A DNA stretch of 64,000 nucleotides, from the NCBI GenBank assembly GCA_964016985.1, contig OZ024824.1, forward strand, positions 50,943,587-51,007,586. The letters run 5' to 3'. A model generated the notes under the pieces. It made no database searches. It saw only the letters and a program-made list of their open reading frames with translations, and was not told where the DNA came from. The DNA comes from Anodontia alba (taxonomy: Eukaryota > Mollusca > Bivalvia > Lucinida > Lucinidae). Shown here in pieces: positions 45,850 through 57,625 of this stretch. The first letter of the stretch is position 1, and every line of letters begins with the position of its first letter. The translations under genes were made by a program, and so were the position numbers.

Positions 45850-47005
45850 CATGTTGTGGATCAACAGAAAATGCTGTTAGTTTTTTGATGAAACATGGGT
45901 AGCAGCTGAATGCACCGGTGACACCCAGGATGGGAACACTTGTGGGCATTCTTATCGACCCTTCCATCTAGTGTGAGAGAGGACTGAGGTTTTTGGTAGG
46001 GCTGTGTGGTTCCTTTAGTGGGGATGTTCAGGCAGGGTCTTCGTGGCTGCAAGTACACTGACTGCAAATGGGGAACATCTGTGCCCCATTGAAAGTCATG
46101 GGCTGACTGGAGTTTTCTGTACTGCCGATCGTACAGCAACATAGACACCAAGCTATACCTCTGTACAAGCTGGCAAATCTTGGTCGTGTATGAAAGGTAG
46201 TCCAGCATACTGTCACCTGTCAACCGTGACTCTCCACAGAGCTTGTAACTTATGGCCAGATTGCCAACAGACCACTGTGCAAAGGAAATGTGTTCAAAGC
46301 TTGGGTTTCCTCGGGCCTGACTTAAGCACTACCTGACGGGACCCATTTCCCCCTTCCACTATCTCTTCTTCCAACCTTCTGCCAACAAAGTCAGTAATAT
46401 CATAGTAAGAAGGGGCTGACTTACCATTTGCCGCTGCAGCCAAATATACTTGGGGGTCTTTCCATGACTGAGTCTGTGGCAGTGTGGCATTGCTTTCTGC
46501 AAGACATTCCGAATTGCTACGATGACTGTCACTGGTGAATAGCTTAACATGGATTGTCTCATGTAACTGTCATTTGAGAATTCCTTGCGAATTTGTACTT
46601 GTCCACTTCACAACTGTTGAAGTAGACCGTTAGTATATGGATCACGGTCTGCTGTATGGGTGGTGCTGTCTTGGATTGTCGGAAGTGACGATGATTGCAC
46701 ACGCAACTCACTTGCGCGCTCGATTGGAGATTCCCGCTCATTTTCAGGGGCGCCTGCACTTGGCAGTTCCCGTCATCCCCTCCGTCCGTTGTCCTTCCGT
46801 TCAGGGTTTTTACACATGACAGGATCAGTTTTTTCTGTCCCCTGGTTATTTTTGATTTTGCTAAGTCCTCTGCATCAATCAGTTTGATGTCTTCAATTGA
46901 TGTGAAGCCATCCTCAAACAATCGGTCGACAGACAGCATCTGAAGTAATTCTGTTAGCCATCGCCCACTTGATCACTGCTTGTTTGGGAGTCATTGTATG
47001 GATCT
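45850..47005 (-). pseudogene. DIRS gag relic
   Basis: Starts near 46995 with MTPKQAVIKWAMANRITSD, then after a frame change VDRLFEDGFTSIEDIKLIDA, RGQKKLILSCVKTLNG, then DSMLDYLSYTTKICQLVQRY, YDRQYRKLQSA and WGTDVPHLQS. The C-terminal Cys/His part is rudimentary (KCSHPGCHRC). At least three frame changes. It is more distant from the gag at 41696 than expected for recent copies. No RT or YR follows; the HINE end at 45782 lies just beyond. Confidence 0.75.
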
Positions 47006-47551
47006 CCACGTAATTGCTCGCTTCAATCGGGTTTTTGTCAATCCCAGGCATTGTTTCTTGACTGCCAGACGTATCAGTGCCTGACCACCATTTTCATAAC
47101 AACCCGTCAGAATATCCTATGACGGTAGATACCCTGACGGAACCCGAAATTCAGTCACTATGTCGGTTATTTACACTTGTCTTCTTGGCGTTTCTAATGC
47201 ACTATTTTTCATCAGTTTATCACAATATTTTGTAATCGTCTTTCCTTATTATGTTCCTTTTCACTGTTAGCATTTTTTAAATTGTTAATCCTTCATGAAG
47301 ATATATAATTAGAGTCAAAACTATTTCAAAAACAATTTCAAACATTGATATTTTTTCAATATGGTGGATGCGTGATGCTGCCATCTGCCTGCCACAAAAA
47401 CGAATGAAGCATAGACAGCCAATGGATGGAACCGATGCCATCTATTGATTGGATTAAAGAATACCTGTAGACGTTTGATTGGTCGCTGATAAAAAATCAT
47501 GCACTGGGCATGAGGTAGCCGATACCTGATTGGTGAAAAGTTCCAGACTCT
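47006..47551. other. Probable DIRS leader and flank
   Basis: Upstream of the gag on the minus strand. ATCCTATGACGGTAGATACC and CTGACGGAACCCG give a local inverted text. No coding signal. It ends at the mariner TA at 47552. Confidence 0.35.
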
Positions 47552-48640
47552 TATCCGAGGGTTGTGCAAAAAGTACTGTCACTAATAGACTTCCTTAGTT
47601 TTACCCCAGGTATATTTTAAAATGCTTCACTACACTTGAATGGTGTGTTGAATAGCTAATGAAACCCGTTTATTTCGTGCAAATTGCTTTCCAACTGACC
47701 GAGTTATTTCAATTTGAAATAGATGCAGTATAAATACACTGACCAATTTACTTGTTACATTGGAACATGGACCAGAAGACTGAAATTCATAGCTATATTT
47801 AATGCCGCATTAGGCTTAATATAGATTCAAAGCAGATATTTAATGAATTGTGTGGTATATATGGACCTCAGACCATTTCAGTACGCACAGTTTTTAGGTG
47901 GGTTAAAGTTTTTAAAGCTGGGAAATTTTCTGTTGAAGATGATACCCATCCTGGAAGGCCTAAAACCTCTGTTACCAAGACTAACATCGCTGCTGTAAAG
48001 ATTGTGGTCGAACAGGATGCGCGATTGTCTGTCAAAGATATAGCTAGTTGTACTGGCATATCAGAAGGCAGTGTGCAAACAATTCTGAAAAAGCGTTTGG
48101 ACGTGAGAAAGGTTTGCGCTAGGTGGGTACCTCATTTGCTCACTGAGGAGCAAAAGACACAACGCCTTAAATGTGCCCGGGAACTTTTGAAAACATACAA
48201 AGGCTGTAATAGTCGGGTTATTTCTAACTTGCTAACAGGTGATGAAACCTGGGTGCACATGTTTGAGCCACAAATAAGGGCTGATAATAAGCAATGGAAG
48301 CAAAAAGATCAAAAACACCCATGTATTGCCAAGAGAACCATAAGTTCGAAACAGATGTTGTACACAAGTTTCTTTAATTCAAGTGGGCCAGTCGTTCAAG
48401 TGCCTTGTCCATCTGGTCATACAGTCACTGGCCGATTCTACAAGAATTCTGTACTGAAGAAAGTGAAAAAGTTTTACAAGAAGAAACGACCAAGCAAAGG
48501 ATGGTCAGGAGTCCACCTTTTACATGACAACGCCTCCTCTCATAAGTGTGAGGTTGTTAAGTCTTTTTTGGCTTCTGAAAAGGTGACAGTTTTAAACCAT
48601 CCACCTTATTCACCTGACCTGAGTCCCTGTGACTTCTTTT

Positions 48641-49731
48641 TGTCCCCCACCTTTTCAAAGAAAAGCGGAGGGACACTGTTTTCGGCTTTCCCTGGTGCGT
48701 GGCGCATGGTGCATGGTGCCTGGTTCCGAGTTTTTAGTAGGTACCTTGTCCCCTTAACTCCTCCCACAGTTTTTGTCCGATCCTTTTGAAACTTAAAAGG
48801 GGCTTTTAAAATGGTCTGAAGATATGCATATGGTTTTTTCAGAATCCTGAAATTATTTTTTATCACTTTTTACACATTTTGAACTTAGACATTTTTTGAG
48901 TTCTAATATTACAGAAGTCTATAGGGAGTAGGTACCTTGTCCCCTTAACTCCTCCCACAGTTTTTGGCTTTTACATAGGCTTTTAGGATGGCCTGAAGAT
49001 ATGCATGTGGATTTTTCAGAATCCTGAAATAATTTTTTGTCTCTTTTTCCGCATTTTTAACTTAGACATTTTTTGAGTTCTAATATTACAGAAGTGTATA
49101 GGGAGTAGGTACCTTGTCCCCTTAACTCCTCCCACAGTTTTTGGTCGATCCTTTTGAAACTTTACATGGGCTTTTAGGATGGCCTGAAGATATGCATGTG
49201 TTTTTTTCACAATCCTGAAATAATTTTTTATCACTTTTTCCGCATTTTTAACTTAGACATTTTTTTAGTTCTAATATTACAGAAGCATATAGGGAGTAGG
49301 TACCTTGTCCCCGTAACTCCTACCACAGTTTTAAGCCGATCCTTTTGAAACTTTACAGGTGCTTTAAGGATGGTCTGAAGGTATGCATGTGGTTTTTTCA
49401 GAATCCTGAAATTATTTTTTATCACTGGCAACTCTTCAACACCTTTTACTCTGATACTCAAATGGGGTATCATTTTGCCAATGGTCTTTCATTTGTTTTG
49501 CCAATGGTCTGTGGTCTTTCATTCATTTTGTCAATGGTCTGTGGTCTTTTGTTAGTTTTGCCAATGGTCTGTCATCTTTCATTCATTTCGCCAGTGTTCT
49601 GTCGTCTTTCGTTTGTAAACACACAATATAGACATAATAATAAATAATTAGTTTCTTTTTATCTGCTAGAGATAATACCCCTCAAAACAAAATTCAAAGG
49701 CGGGGGACGAAAATTCACTGAATTTGCTTGT
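48641..49731 (+). mobile_element. HINE inserted in the mariner transposase gene
   Basis: The 5' hairpin is TGTCCCCCACCTTTTC/AAAAGCGGAGGGACA. Four units of about 185 bp have TAGGTACCTTGTCCCC, ACTCCTCCCACAG, GATCCTTTTGAAAC and TCAGAATCCTGAAAT. Near the 3' end AAAGGCGGGGGACGA is the inverted arm, AAATTC/GAATTT a short hairpin, then GCTTGT. Removing 48641-49731 restores the transposase frame exactly, so the borders and the T|T site are established without a second copy. Confidence 0.88.
49465..49615 (+). repeat. Minisatellite, unit about 36 bp
   Basis: TTTTGCCAATGGTCTG and GTCTTTCATTCATTT recur four to five times, with some units lengthened. It lies inside the HINE between the 185-bp array and the 3' end. 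Confidence 0.8.
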
Positions 49732-49993
49732 TATTTCCAAGGCTTAAGAAAATGCTTTCTGGAAATAAGTATACGTCTAGAAGTTCTCTTGGCAGTGCTA
49801 TTTATCAGTGTCTCCAACAGATACCAAAAGAAGACTATTTATCTGCTTTTCGCGACTGGGTAAAAAGGTTACAAAAATGTGTTTCAGTAAAGGGGGAATA
49901 CTTTGAAGGTTTGTAATAAAAATATGTTTGATAAAACGTAGCACTGAAGTAATCTGAACCCAGTGACAAAACTTTTTGCAGATCCCTCGTCTA

Positions 49994-50251
49994 TCTTGCA
50001 TACTTTGAAAACAGACAGAAGCTGATAGGGCAAACCCTGCTGACCATGCATGTATCTCATGATAGATAAGTGAATAGGAAGGGAGCTAGGTAGGGAGTCT
50101 CCTTGCTGGATCCCTGTGGCAGACAATTACTAACGAAAACTGAAGGAATAGGATGGGTGCTAGCAGGTCTCCTTGCCGGACCCCTGCAGCAGGCATCTTA
50201 CCATCTGAAATTAATATTGGATTAAATTGTTTAATCCCTACCTAAAATAGT
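49994..50251. repeat. Dispersed repeat shared with 42460
   Basis: Two related units with GTCTCCTTGCTGGATCCCTG and GTCTCCTTGCCGGACCCCTG are followed by ATTAATATTGGATTAAAT and TTAATCC. It lies between the mariner TA and a HINE fragment. Confidence 0.45.
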
Positions 50252-50583
50252 ACAGATTAGAAATCCAAGATGGCCACCATGGCGGCCATCTTGAAAATCT
50301 ATTTTGAATTTCTTCTCCTGAACCAAAATGTCAGTTGACTTGAAACTTGGTAGGAAGTATTTGGATGACTTGTAGATCAAAACTAGCTGAAATGGTTTCC
50401 ACAGCAGCCATCTTGAAAATCTATTCTGAACTTCTTCTTCTGAACCCAAAGGCTAAATGACTTAACATTCGATATGAAGTATCAGGGTGACTTGTAGATA
50501 AAAAATAGCTAAATATTGGGACTCCAAGATGGTTTTGGGCAAGTTGGTCCAGGTGAGCGATTTTTGGCCCTAAGGGCCTCTAG
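50252..50583 (+). mobile_element. HINE fragment, CCAAGATGGCC family
   Basis: Two units as in 9681-11228 and a 3' end CAGGTGAGCGA, a GGCCC/GGGCC hairpin and CTCTAGT at 50583. The 5' part is missing. It uses the CTAGT end although close relatives end CTTGT. Confidence 0.7.
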
Positions 50584-53480
50584 TTTCTAATTGTGTTTTT
50601 ATTTTAATCGGTGAGGATCTCTGGTTGCTATGGCAGTTTATTGTTGCCATTGACTTAAAATGGGAAAAGTGGAAATTGTCATTTATTGCTGTCTCACTGC
50701 AGATATTTTGACAAAAGTTTTGCAGAAATGTTTCATGAGTTGTCTACTATGTTATATATGAATTTTGGCCAAACCGCTGAATTTAATTTGTTGCCATAGC
50801 AATCGAAACATTAAATTTGCAAAAAAAATATTCTCCTTAGAAGCCGTAAGGGGGATGAAGCTGAAACTTTCAAGAAATGTTTATAACATTAGCATCTGCA
50901 AAAGGTATGTTTTTTTATTAGCTCACCTGTGATCACCCTCTGTCCGTCATCCATCGTCGTCCGTCGTCTGTCATCCGTCGTTTGTCATCAACAATTAGTT
51001 TGTTAACACTCTAGAGGTCACAGTTTTAACCCAATCTTGATGAAACTTGCCCAGAATGTTTGCCCCTATGAAATCTAGGTCAAGTTCGATACTGGGTCAC
51101 TTGGGGTCAAAAACTAGGTCACCAGGTCAAATCAAAGGAAAAACTTAACACTCTAGAGGTCACATTTTTGAAGTAGTTATCATGAATATTGCTCAAAACG
51201 TTTGCCTTGATGATTTCTAGGTCAAATTCTAAACTGGGTCATTAGGGGTTAAAAACTGGGTCACCAGGCCAAATCAAAGGAAAACCTTGTTAACACTCTA
51301 GCAGTCACATTTTTGAAGCAATCATCATGAATCTTGCTCAAAGTGTTTGTCTGGATGAGTTCTAGGTCAAATTCAAAACTGGGTCACTTGGGGTCAAAAA
51401 CGAGGTCACCGGGCCAAATCAGCAGAAAACCTTGTTAACACTATAGCGGTCACATTTTTCAAGCAATCATCATGAATCATGCTCAAATTGTTTGTCTTGA
51501 TGATTTCTAGGTCAAGTTTGAAACTGGGTCACTTGGGATCAAAAACTAGGTCACCAGGCCAAATCAAAGGAAAACCTTGTTAATCCCTAGCGATCACATT
51601 TTTGAAGCCATCATCATGAATCTTGCTCAAAATGTTTGTCTTGATGAGTTCTAGGTCAGGTTCAAAACTGGATCACTTGGGGTCAAAAACTAGGGTCACC
51701 GGGCCAAATCAGCAGAAAACCTTGTTAACATTTTAGCAGTCACATTTTTGAAGCAATCATCATGAATCTTGCTCAAAATGTTTGTTTTGATGATTTCTAG
51801 GTCAGGTTCAAAACTGGGTCACATGGGGTCAAAAACTAGGTCACCAGGCCACATCAGTGTAAAACCTTGTTAACACTCTAGCGGTCACATTTATGAAGCA
51901 ATCATCATGAATCTTGCTCAAAATGTTTGTCTTCATTATTTCTAGGTCAAGTTTGAAACTGGGTCACTTGGAGTCAAAAACTAGGTCACCAGGCCAAATC
52001 AAGAAGACCTTTTTAACACTCTAGAGGTCATATTTTTGAAGCAATTCTCATGAATCCTGCCCAAAATGTTTGTCTTGATGATTTCTAAGTCGAGTGTGAA
52101 ACTGGGTCATGTGGGGTCAAAAACTAAGTCACCAGGCCAAATCAAAGGAAAACCTTGTTGACGCTCTAGAGGTCACATTTTTGAAGTGATCATCATGAAT
52201 CTTGCTCAAAATGTTTGTCTTGATGATTTCTAGGTGATGTAGATTTCACTGTCCAGTGACTTTCTGAAGTTTTTCCATTTAGGTCAGTTTCTCAGTAATT
52301 ATTGGTCCTACAGAATGATATTTAGTACTTGTGAAGTGTTTGTGTTTAGGTCAGTTTCTCAGTAACTATTGCAGTGATACTTAGCACATGCATACATCTT
52401 AGCATGGCCTCTTGCATGCAGTCATCCATATTTGACCTTGACCTCTATTTCACAGTCCATAAGACATGCTACATTGTCTTACTTGTTAATATAATCATTT
52501 TGAATTTTGATCAGAATGTTTGCCTTGATCAGTTCTAGGTCAGGTTCTCAAAGTGCTGTGAAAGGTACAGGGCCATCATGGCCCTCCTGTTACTATTGCT
52601 TATGTGCTTTCATAGCTATGGCAGCTTAAATTTTCCATAAGCTTAGGGGGGTGTATGCACCCTCGCAAACTACAATGTTGCATATTATGAAGAGACTCAA
52701 TCAAACCGAGTTGATTTTGTGTTCTTTGTTTGCAAAGGCAATCCTTTTTGAATTTTATTATAATGGGAAAAGTGCAAGTAGGTCTTTTGTTTTTGTTTTG
52801 TTTTTATTTTCATTACAGTTGTTTTGACAAAAGTTTTACAGAAATGTTCTTTGAGAAGTCCCCTATGTTACATATAAATTTTTGTGCAAACTTCTGGTTT
52901 TGATTGGCAAAAGTTTCAGAGAAATGTTCATTGAGTAGTCCTCTACCAAATATACAAATTTTGTTAAAGTGGCTGAATTGGATTAGTTGCCATGGCAACA
53001 AAAAAAATGAAAAAAATGAAAAAATATTAAAAAATCATCTCAGAATCCATAAGAATGTTGAAGCTGATACTTTACAGAAATGGACATAATATTTGCATCT
53101 ACAAAAACAATGTTTGCATTGCCATTGCTAGTTTGCTTTCTTCACTATCGCAACTGAAAGTTTCCATAGACATATAATTGGAAAAGAGGAAGTAGGCCAT
53201 TTTCTAGCTTACAGCAGATATTTTGACAAAAATTTACAGAAATGTTCTTTGAGTAATCCTCTATCAAACATATGAAGTGGTTGAATTTGTTGAATTTGAT
53301 TTTTTGCCATGACAACAAAAATTGTGAAAATTGTGAAAAATATGTGAAAAAAATATTATAAAATTAACTACTCAGAAGCTATAAGGAGGGTAAAGCTGAA
53401 ACTTTGCTGAATAGTCTAAATATTAGCTTTTAAAGCAGTTTACTCAGGTGAGCATTGTGTCCTATTGTGGCCCATGGTTG
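50584..53480 (+). mobile_element. HINE-like element with a HINE nested in it
   Basis: Units with TTTTGACAAAAGTTTTACAGAAATG, TGTTGCCATAGCAA/TTGCCATGGCAAC and AAGCTGAAACTTT lie at 50584-50918 and 52591-53440, spaced 200-250 bp. The 3' end has CTCAGGTGAGC, a TGTGGCCCA hairpin region and GGTTGT at 53480. No 5' hairpin is seen at the left edge, where the previous HINE ends. Confidence 0.6.
50919..52590 (+). mobile_element. Complete nested HINE
   Basis: TAGCTCACCTGTGATCACC starts it, then CCGTCATCCATCGTCGTCCG, then about nine units of 140-150 bp with ATGAATCTTGCTCAAAATG, TTTCTAGGTCAA, ACTGGGTCACTTGGGGTC and TTAACACTCTAG. The 3' end is GGGCCATCATGGCCC and CTCCTGT. The flanks TTTTAT | TACTATTG give a T|T site. 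The tail at 5215-5740 is a relative. Confidence 0.85.
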
Positions 53481-53607
53481 TTTGATGTGGTCCATACAAC
53501 CCTGTACACATTTTTGCTAAAAGAATATTCACTGGATAGATGCAGGTGATAGCTCTGCCCAGACAATCTTAAGTGACTATCATGCATGTCCTTATGAGGA
53601 TACATCA

Positions 53608-54350
53608 TATCATCATATCATAATTGGATTTTTTGATTAACGTGCAGGTACAGGGGCAACATCCACACCAGTGGGCCCCCTTCCAGATAGCTGGCTTGCT
53701 GCACTCAAGGCAGATCTCGCACCAGATCTCTCTGTCATGAGGGTTGATGGCCGAGAGCTTCCACTCTCTGCAATCCCTCTCTGTCAGCTGTTTCCATGTC
53801 ATCTTGGGCCTCCCAGGCCCACGCTTTCCGTCAACCTGTAAGAAGGGAGCTGCTGTCTTGACTGCACCATTGGAGCGTTCCACATGTCCATACCATCGGA
53901 GTCTTCTCTCCTTCAGAATGAGGTCCAGATCCTCAATGCCAAGCCGCACAAGTAGCTCATTGGACCTGGTGGGGACAATGTCTTGCGGTCTGACATTGCA
54001 GATCTGTCTGATCATTGCCCTGTCATTTCGCTGCAGACGCTGGAGATTTTGCTTTGTCAATGGCCAAGTCTCACTGGCATGGAGCATTGCGCTCCACACA
54101 CAAGAGCTGTACATACGGCCACGTGTTTTGAAAGAGAGGTGGCGTGATCCTTGAACTTCTTCCAGGCGGTTTTCACACGTGTTGTGGTTGAAAGTTCACA
54201 GCCACCTGCTGCTGAGAGCATGTCTCCTAAGTAGCAAAAGGAAGCTACCACCTCAAGCTTGTCAGGTCCGACCTGGACTTTCTTCTGTGGTCTGCCATCC
54301 AAGGGGCGTGCAGTTCCCTGGCACCATATACATCTGTAGTCAGGGTCTTT
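53608..54350 (-). pseudogene. LINE reverse transcriptase, C-terminal part
   Basis: Downstream part of the LINE split by the 54351-60626 insertion. The minus strand reads LDGRPQKKVQVGPDKLEVVA, FCYLGDMLSAAGG (54302-54180), and after a frame change near 54090 ASETWPLTKQNLQRLQRNDR, LRWYGHVERSNG and KRGPGRPKMTWKQL, ending with a Cys-rich CGCCPCTCTL and a stop at 53605. This is the usual C-terminal region of an endonuclease/RT non-LTR retroelement. The ATCATAT repeats at 53605-53630 are its 3' tail. Confidence 0.85.
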
Positions 54351-54370
54351 TTAACTGCACAATACATTAA

Positions 54371-54535
54371 CCTATAGATAATGTGCTATTCCATTCTGTT
54401 TTTCACACCTTCCACAGAAAAAACGACCTTTCAGTCATAGTCTTAAACCAGAAGGTCCCTTAGGCAGTTACCTGTATGACGTAACTCTTCCCACTTAATA
54501 GATCATGTGTCAGTTTCTTTTCTGTGGACAAAGAA
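54371..54535 (+). repeat. Left inverted terminal repeat
   Basis: About 165 bp whose reverse complement is at 60427-60586, nearly identical over TAACCTATAGATAATGTGC, CAGTCATAGTCTTAAACC and TGTATGACGTAACTCTTCCC. The related element at 16508 has a diverged copy. Confidence 0.85.
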
Positions 54536-55079
54536 AATCAACAAGGATTTTTTAATAGTGAAAGAAATTCTGATTATTTCTTTTCCTCACAGATATGATT
54601 ATTTCTTTTCCTCACAGATAAATTTCTGTATCCTTGTGTTTCTTTTGTTTCTTTATCACTCCTTTCACTATCCATGTTATTATTTGAAATTTTCGATTGT
54701 CGATTTCTCGCATTTATTGACTGGCTCTTTACGGCATGCGTTTTCGCGACTCTTGCTATAATTGGCACAACTCTCGTGTGCGGTCGGTTCGGAAGTCGTG
54801 TTCTTATATCAAAAATTTTAACTTGTTTCTTTTTGTTCCCGGTTATTCAGCGATGCGACATGCTATACCTGGACTATTACTGGATATCTTGCAGAGAACT
54901 ACGAGTTGGCGAAGATTTCTATGGTGGAGAAGCTGATTAGTAAAGAACTATTCAACCCTTATGGGTTATACGACAATTCTTTACTGATGGGAGCCCCACC
55001 CCATATGGCTATACTGCCGGGGTAAGACCCATCAAGGTGGCATCTTATGGATGCTTAAGTATCCAAAATAAGTCTAAGT

Positions 55080-55260
55080 CCACCAGGCACCAGTCACCAG
55101 TCACCGGTCACCAGTCACCGGTCATTCATTATCAGCTTCACCAGTCACCAGTCACCGGGCATCCAGGCATGGATAAAATCACAGGGCATTCCTTACCAGT
55201 CACCGGTCACCAGTCATCCAGTCACCGGGCATCCAGGCAGGGATAAAATCACTGGGCATT
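55080..55260 (+). repeat. CACCAGTCACCGGTCA minisatellite
   Basis: Short units of 14-17 bp with CACCAGTCACC, CACCGGTCACC and CACCGGGCATCC. It occupies the same relative place as the 17200 array in the related element. Confidence 0.85.
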
Positions 55261-55284
55261 TATCATCCAGTCAATAATTCACAG

Positions 55285-55830
55285 GTTCTAGTGTCCGGTC
55301 ATTGTGACGGATTACTAGTTACTCCTACCGGGCAACAGTTACGAGTACTAGTGTCCGGTCATTGTGTCGCATTATTAGTGACTCCTACAGGGCAACAGTT
55401 ATGAGTACTAGTGTCCGGTCATTGTGTCGAATTATTAGTGACTTCACCGGGCAACAGTTACGAGTACTAGTGTCTGGGCATTGTGTCGCATTATTAGTGA
55501 CTCCTAACGGTCAACAGTTATGAGTACTAGTGTCCGGTCATTGTGTCGAATTATTAGTGACTTCACTGGGCAACAGTTACGAGTACTAGTGTCCGGTCAT
55601 TGTGTCGAATTATTAGTGACTTCACCGGGCAAACAGTTACGAGTACTAGTGTCCGGTCATATGTCCAGTTACTAGTGTATACCACTGGCAAATAGTTATG
55701 AGTACTAGTATCCAGTCATTGTATCGGATTACTAGTGACGTCTTCTGGGCAATAGTTACGAGTTCTAGTGTCCAGTCATTGTGTCGGATTACTAGTGATT
55801 GGGTAACAGTCACTAGTCCCCGAACAATCT
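55285..55830 (+). repeat. Tandem array, unit about 60 bp, about 9 copies
   Basis: ACTAGTGTCCGGTCATTGTG, TCG-ATTATTAGTGAC and GGGCAACAGTTACGAGT repeat every 58-62 bp. Another partial unit lies at 56085-56160. It extends the CCGGTCA theme of the preceding minisatellite. Confidence 0.9.
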
Positions 55831-56480
55831 ATTAATGTTTATAGAGCTTTATAGACAAGTTAAGTCAATGGATATAGGTTATAAAATGACAGTGGTTGGT
55901 TTGAATACCTAGTAACCACTTATATATGGAATTCTATCCAGTCTTTCCCGAATTAGACTTAGAATTTTAAATAATTCATTGACTTATTATAGGAGTGTAA
56001 TTCTTTATTAATATTTTAAATTAACTTATGTTTGTTTTCTCTCTGTCATTAGCTAGAAAGAGATTAACGTCCGATTTTAGCAAATTTCACCGGGCAGTAG
56101 TTACGTAGACTAGTGTCCGGTCATTATGTCGGATTACTAGTGACCAGCTAGTAGTCACTAGTCCTGGAACAACATATTACTGCTCATAGAGCGTCATAGA
56201 CAAGTCAAACCTTGGGTTACAGGTTATAGAATGACAGGGATGGGTTCGAATACCTAGTAGCCTCTTATATCGTAGAATTCTGTCCAGTCATTTCTGAATT
56301 AGACTTAGAATTCTAGATATATATATATTTATTTATTTATTCTTGGTAAATGAATCAGGAATTATCGGTTACGATCAAATTTGCAATTCATTGACTAAGT
56401 ATAGCAGGTGCTTCTATCTATATTTAAAATAACTTCTCTCTCCCTTTATTCGCTAGAAAGAGATTAACTTCTTTGGGTAT
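55831..56480 (+). repeat. Two diverged copies of a 280-310 bp segment
   Basis: AGTCACTAGTCC, TAGACAAGT, AATACCTAGTA, TCTTTCCCGAATTAGACTT/TCATTTCTGAATTAGACTT and GCTAGAAAGAGATTAAC occur in the same order at 55810-56080 and 56155-56470. No frame is open. It shows segmental duplication inside the element. Confidence 0.75.
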
Positions 56481-57365
56481 TCACCTTATTCGGCTCAAAG
56501 GCAAAGGTGAATTCCATAAAATTATTGTTATTCTCAAAGAAGAAAATATACACGGAATCTAATTATTTCTTCTTTCCTCCCAAGTTTTTTCTACATGCTC
56601 GCGATATGTATCAGCATGCAGTCTAGGGAATAAGTTAGATGTAGAAAGCAGCAGTCGATCCTCTCTGCTTTCTATTATTACATTCATAAAGTATCAAAAA
56701 TCTAGATGAATTAGATAACTGATCCTTACTAATTAGGAATTGATCTATTGATTAATTATATAAAGAGTCTAGGTCAGTCGTGCCCTGTCTGAACTCTGGA
56801 ATAAAATAATTAATAAGAAGAAAATCATTTATTAAGGCATATATAATTCAATACGCTCTTTACTGTGCCTTTCATTTTCCTTCTGGATCATCTAAGACTA
56901 TGATAGTAATGTTCCAGATAAATTTGTCTCAGTTGTAGAATTTATTACGCTGAAGATTCTTCATCTGGGAACAATAATTTTACTATGATTACGATCGGAA
57001 ATTATTTAAGGAAGGTGTGAAACTTATAAACAGCTAGACCTAATCTACGTATAGTATAGGTCTACATTATCTATTATTGAGGAATAGTTTGCTTCAACTA
57101 GCTCTAATGCCTCTACTATTTACACTTATAACAAGAGTCCATGTCAGTCAAAGTTTACTCGGACCCTTGGAATAGACAAATGGATAGATTTTCAGTAAAG
57201 GCATTAATTTATCCAGTACATGACTGATTATTATTGCCTAAATTACATATTATATACAGTTTGTCTACTTAATTAATTAATTGGCTATGTAACTGTTCAG
57301 AAACCGTCACAGTCAATTATTTCTTAGGTCTAAACACTTCGAAGGCATAGATCTTATATACATAT

Positions 57366-57625
57366 ATATAAAATGCTTAGAGGATAATTAACGTAACGAT
57401 AGTTTACCTCAAAATAGCAGACATAATTATATTCAAATTAATCATCCCTTTGTCCTACTCTGTACGTTTAAGGTTAAGACAATGGGCAAAATGTTTATAT
57501 AAAATGCTTTGTTGGTAATTAACATAACGAATAGTTTACCTCAAAATAGCAGATACCATTATATTCAAATTAATCATTCCCTTGTCCTACTCTATACGTT
57601 GTAGGTTTAGACAATGGGGAAAACA
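57366..57625 (+). repeat. Tandem duplication of about 128 bp
   Basis: ATAAAATGCTT, AGTTTACCTCAAAATAGCAG, TTCAAATTAATCAT and TTGTCCTACTCT-TACGTT appear twice, at 57366-57490 and 57498-57622, with about 85-90 % identity by eye. Confidence 0.85.

Larger units (their letters stand above)
47767..49916 (+). pseudogene. Mariner transposase, DD34D, one stop and one insertion
   Basis: ATG at 47767 opens the frame, with TAA at codon 12 (47800). From 47848 it is open: FRWVKVFKAGKFSVEDD, HPGRPKTS, a helix-turn-helix SCTGISEGSVQTILKKRL, RWVPHLLTEEQK, then LTGDETWVHMFEP with the first Asp, VHLLHDNASSHKC with the second, and HPPYSPDLSPCDFFL with the third, 34 residues apart. At 48640 the HINE interrupts it, and the last part resumes at 49732 with FPRLKKML to KGEYFEGL and TAA at 49916. 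The frame is otherwise clean, so it was recently active. The 313-codon frame ending at 48789 includes unrelated HINE-derived residues. Confidence 0.9.
47554..49991 (+). mobile_element. Mariner-type transposon split by a HINE
   Basis: Ends share GAGGG and TGCAAAAAGT--TGTCAC in inverted orientation over about 27 bp, with TA at 47552-47553 and 49992-49993. Without the 1091-bp HINE the element is about 1347 bp. It is a third subfamily, distinct from those at 19096 and 30334. Confidence 0.88.
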
